A DNA stretch of 64,000 nt from Mucilaginibacter sp. PAMC 26640. GTDB lineage: Bacteria; Bacteroidota; Bacteroidia; Sphingobacteriales; Sphingobacteriaceae. The stretch covers positions 2,852,001 to 2,916,000 of the forward strand of contig CP014773.1 in NCBI GenBank assembly GCA_001596135.1, written 5' to 3'. Position 1 is the stretch's first letter. The number at the start of each line of letters is the position of its first letter. Positions 61,617-64,000 of this stretch are shown piece after piece. The notes under the pieces were generated by a model, which was not told the origin of the DNA, made no database searches, and was given only the letters and a program-made list of their open reading frames with translations. Both the position numbers and the translations under genes were made by a program.

Positions 61617-62410
61617 AAACTATAGCCGGCGCCTAGCTGGAAGCCGGCACCCAATGCATAGTTGGTAAAGCTGGAGACAAAAGTGCAGTGTAAGTTAATA
61701 TGGTGGAATTCGGCAAACAGGGAGCCGCCAACCGTATTAAAGCCGGTACCGTAATCATTCAGGTCCCGGTTGATCTGGCCAGTAACTTTGTTGGCGAAAA
61801 TTTTAAAGCCAAAACTAGGGTCTTTTCTTTGATGAAAAACATATTCCGTGAAGAAACCATAGGTCAGCATTGCACCTCTGGGCGAGCTCAGTACATCAGG
61901 CTGGCCATAAACCGACTTGCGGAAGGCGAGATAATCACCACTTTCATTGGTATAGATGAGGTCTGCTCCAAGGATCCGGAAATCACACACTTCGTTACTG
62001 AAATAATAGGATACTGAGCCGTTAAGACCATAACCGTTAAAACTCTTGGAAATATGGATGTCTGTATTGTTGCTGTTGGTGCCGCTGTTGTCATCGCTAT
62101 TGGTTATGGTTCGGGAGTAGTTGCCCGTATAGGCCAGCGCGCCATAGCTTAGATTAAAGTGTTTAAAGGTGTGCGATTGGTATACATTAAGCATACCGCT
62201 ATTTGAGCTGCCCTGGCCCGAGGCGCCGCTTTGTTCCACCAGCGCACCGGAGAGATATATTTTTCGCTTTACCGAATCCTGCGATTGTGGTTTCATCATC
62301 AGCTGCACATCGTTTTGATACAGCCCGGGCGCATAATATTGCTTCGAACATGACGAAAGAAAAAAGGCGACTGAAATCGCAGCATAAAATGACAGGCCAG
62401 GTTTTTTCAA
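61613..62410 (-). CDS. outer-membrane beta-barrel-like lipoprotein
   Basis: 265 aa with a TTG start at 62410, required to keep the signal peptide II ('VAFFLSSC', Cys21). The mature part is strand-rich with alternating aromatic residues ('FKHFNLSYGALAYTGNYSRTITN', 'GYGLNGSVSYYFSNEVCDFRILGADLIYTNESGDYLAF', 'FTNYALGAGFQLGAGYSF') and a C-terminal Phe, as in small outer-membrane barrels. Function unknown. Confidence 0.72.
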   Translation of the reverse strand: MKKPGLSFYAAISVAFFLSSCSKQYYAPGLYQNDVQLMMKPQSQDSVKRKIYLSGALVEQSGASGQGSSNSGMLNVYQSHTFKHFNLSYGALAYTGNYSRTITNSDDNSGTNSNNTDIHISKSFNGYGLNGSVSYYFSNEVCDFRILGADLIYTNESGDYLAFRKSVYGQPDVLSSPRGAMLTYGFFTEYVFHQRKDPSFGFKIFANKVTGQINRDLNDYGTGFNTVGGSLFAEFHHINLHCTFVSSFTNYALGAGFQLGAGYSF

Positions 62411-62433
62411 TTAGTTTAGGATTTTAATGCAAG

Positions 62434-63084
62434 TTAAACTAATCCTGCAAAATAATCATCATTATAATCAGTATTAAAATGTATTATATTATCAAGCGCA
62501 TGAAAGTCTTCCACTGGGTGTGTCGTAGTCAATATAATTGCTTTCATGCCCGCATTCTTTGCTGCTTCGGCACCTTTAGGAACATCTTCAAAAACGATAC
62601 AGTTTTCTGGCTTAACACCTAGTAACTGCGCAGGTTTCAGAAACGACTCTGGATCAGGCTTGCTGTGGGTAACATCATCAGCGCTAACAATGGCTTTAAA
62701 ATAATGGCGAATGTTGAGATTATCCAGCACGAAATCGATATTTGACGTAATCGCAGCTGAGCCGATGGCCATTGGAATGCCTGCCTGGTAGGCTTTGTCG
62801 AGGAAATTTTGCAATCCTGGCAGCAGTTGCAGTTCGTTGATGTATTCGCGGCGGTATTGTTCCTCTTTATCCTGGGATAGTCTATCCATTTCCGCATCGG
62901 TAAACCGGTCTTTCCCAAATAAGCGTACCAGCACCTCTGCGTTTTTACCGTACATATTTTGTTTAATCTCGGCATCGGTAAAGGTGCCCCCCAGTACTTC
63001 GTTGGCAACGCGTTTCCATGCAGTGGCATGATAGGGCATATCATTTACCATCGTTCCGTTCAAGTCAAATATAAAAGCTTTCAT
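62434..63084 (-). CDS. HAD-family hydrolase, beta-phosphoglucomutase-like
   Basis: 216 aa from the ATG at 63084 ('MKAFIFDLNGTMVND'); the longer start at 63114 adds ten unrelated residues. Motif I 'FDLNGTMVND' has Asn in place of the second Asp of the usual DxDGT: nucleophile Asp with Asn at +2. Motif II 'AIGSAAITSNIDFVL', motif III Lys in 'HSKPDPESFLKPAQ', motif IV 'VFEDVPKGAEAAKNAGM'. Cytoplasmic phosphatase or phosphomutase for a sugar phosphate. Confidence 0.87.
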   Translation of the reverse strand: MKAFIFDLNGTMVNDMPYHATAWKRVANEVLGGTFTDAEIKQNMYGKNAEVLVRLFGKDRFTDAEMDRLSQDKEEQYRREYINELQLLPGLQNFLDKAYQAGIPMAIGSAAITSNIDFVLDNLNIRHYFKAIVSADDVTHSKPDPESFLKPAQLLGVKPENCIVFEDVPKGAEAAKNAGMKAIILTTTHPVEDFHALDNIIHFNTDYNDDYFAGLV

Positions 63085-63305
63085 AGGCCGGCAAAAATAA
63101 AGTAATAGCCGCAAAATCCGGGATAAAAATTGAAACGGCTATCCACTCCAGTTTCTGCCCTTTGGAGGAGGATGAGCAAACGGATGAGCAGATTTGTGGT
63201 ACGGCGAAGGGTTTTGAGGGTGTTTTGCAAAGGTAGATTTTAAGCATTGTGGCTTAATCCTGACAGGATAAAGCGATCTTTAGCGATAATCCCAATTATT
63301 ATCTT

Positions 63306-63313
63306 TAGATTTG
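63306..63313 (+). promoter_or_regulatory. putative -7 promoter box for the cold-shock gene
   Basis: TAGATTTG, an exact match to TAnnTTTG, 19 bp before the ATG. TTTAG at 63279-63283, about 22 bp upstream, is a possible weak -33 box. A long cold-shock leader is not apparent with this start. Confidence 0.4.
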
Positions 63314-63332
63314 CACTTTAATAAATAAAATA

Positions 63333-63527
63333 ATGCAAAAAGAAGGAACAGTAAAATTTTTCAATGAGACAAAAGGTTTTGGCTTTATTACACCAGCAGG
63401 TGGCGGCGCAGACGTATTTGTTCATTCAACAGGTCTGATCGACGAAATCCGTGAAAACGATAAAGTTGAGTTCGAAGTAGAGAACGGCAGAAAAGGCCTT
63501 AACGCAGTAAATGTAAAAGTTGTTTAA
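63333..63527 (+). CDS. cold-shock domain protein (CspA family)
   Basis: 64 aa, one cold-shock OB-fold: RNP1 'KGFGFITP' and RNP2 'DVFVHST', with '[14 protein letters not shown]' at the start. Binds single-stranded RNA or DNA and resolves RNA structure. Single gene with its own terminator. Confidence 0.95.
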   Translation: MQKEGTVKFFNETKGFGFITPAGGGADVFVHSTGLIDEIRENDKVEFEVENGRKGLNAVNVKVV

Positions 63528-63551
63528 TTATATATTAATCATCAAGCGTAC

Positions 63552-63584
63552 AAAAAACGCCCCGAATTTCGGGGCGTTTTTTTT
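63552..63584 (+). terminator. intrinsic terminator of the cold-shock gene
   Basis: Stem AAAAAACGCCCCGAA/TTCGGGGCGTTTTTT with eight T at the end; also efficient in reverse. Confidence 0.9.
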
Positions 63585-63611
63585 ATGATTAAATTTGACT
63601 AAACTTTTAAA

Positions 63612-63672
63612 TTTGCACCTGTTTGCACCTGTTTGCACCTGTTTGCACCTGTTCGGGCTTGTTCGGGCTGTT
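63612..63672. repeat. 10-bp tandem repeat merging into GTTCGGGC repeats
   Basis: TTGCACCTGT is repeated four times (63612-63651), then come GTTCGGGCTT and GTTCGGGCTG. The last two are the same heptamer pair as at 6102-6122 and 18086-18110, so this is a third copy of that repeat family. Confidence 0.75.
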
Positions 63673-63991
63673 CAAGTTTGTTGGGACTGCCACATCGTAA
63701 ACAAAAACGCAGTTTAGGATTCTATCAACATGCCCACTTATGGCAAAAAAAAGCACTAAAATTGTTATTGTATTGATTGCAGTACGGTTCGGTCAATTCT
63801 AATTTGCAAGCTGTAAAAAATTGGCAGCGAGAAATTACGCGGGTTTGAAACAATTTTTACCGTATAAATTTTACATATTTTGAATGCAGCATAAAGAAAT
63901 AACGATTTTCTTGGTATTTTTAAATTGTTTAAACACAACGGCACAGCGTTTGTTAACTTAGTACAAATCATCTACTAAAAAGTAAACAATT
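63673..63991. other. intergenic region to the right edge, no gene seen
   Basis: AT-rich. A minus-strand frame of 68 codons (63765-63971) has no recognisable features. An ATG at 63992 near the right edge (ATGAAAGAT) may open a new plus-strand gene that continues outside the window. Confidence 0.3.
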
Positions 63992-64000
63992 ATGAAAGAT

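Noticed and set aside
63765..63971. 68-codon minus-strand frame near the right edge
   Set aside because: Low-complexity translation of AT-rich intergenic DNA without features.

Overview
The window looks like chromosomal DNA of a soil or plant-associated Bacteroidota of the Sphingobacteriaceae type (Mucilaginibacter/Pedobacter-like). The signs are a type IX secretion C-terminal domain at the left edge, a carboxypeptidase-regulatory/TonB-plug protein, a glycan-degradation gene set (GH78, GH88, YhcH, DUF1080, several GMC and Gfo/Idh/MocA oxidoreductases), no Shine-Dalgarno-like leaders, and REP-like intergenic repeats of the GTCATnCTGAnGAA type. The genus is an inference; no rRNA or tRNA gene was seen.

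Layout. 1-6.3 kb: end of a T9SS-exported adhesin-like protein, an aldo/keto reductase, then an accessory island with a REP-associated transposase (RAYT), about five 242-bp tandem repeats that look like internally deleted copies of the transposase element, and a RecA-like ATPase with a helix-turn-helix. 6.3-10.8 kb: a TonB-plug protein, a CYTH protein, a small conserved-looking protein and a lipoprotein. 10.9-14.5 kb: eight minus-strand genes for tiny exported peptides, six of them near-identical 252-bp tandem copies, all ending in a [KR]KDIGxAD motif, divergent from a TPR/transmembrane protein that ends in a histidine-kinase H-box but has no ATPase domain. 14.5-24.2 kb: an XRE regulator, UvrD/PcrA helicase, a four-helix membrane protein, a DUF255 protein, a SlyD-like FKBP, two small exported or membrane proteins and a fatty-acid desaturase.

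24.6-41.5 kb: fifteen co-directional genes forming what looks like an oxidative (3-keto-sugar) glycoside-processing locus. It holds two GMC flavo-dehydrogenases with a three-cysteine FeS-like motif, two Tat-lipoprotein small subunits (gluconate 2-dehydrogenase subunit 3 family), a cytochrome c lipoprotein as likely electron acceptor, two Gfo/Idh/MocA oxidoreductases, four xylose-isomerase-like TIM barrels (three with Tat signals), a DUF1080 3-keto-disaccharide hydrolase, two MFS-type transporters and a TolB-like propeller protein. The model is periplasmic oxidation of a sugar, cleavage of the keto-glycoside, import, and cytoplasmic processing.

41.6-49.7 kb: glycerophosphodiesterase, a NIPSNAP protein plus FAD oxidoreductase plus GH88 run, YhcH-like, TMEM175-like, YceH and an SDR protein. 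49.7-50.3 kb: a 109-bp tandem REP/BIME array touching the stop codon of the GH78 rhamnosidase gene. 50.3-58.6 kb: a minus-strand sugar cluster (GH78; a third GMC protein lacking the usual catalytic Asn and any small-subunit neighbour; PfkB kinase; NagB-like; Gfo/Idh/MocA; SGNH hydrolase). 58.9-63.6 kb: lysC, a REP pair, lysA with an in-frame low-complexity insertion, an outer-membrane-like lipoprotein, a HAD phosphatase and a cold-shock protein. The strongest candidate for an undescribed system is the peptide array with its adjacent TPR/H-box protein; second is the RAYT with its own deletion-derivative repeat array.
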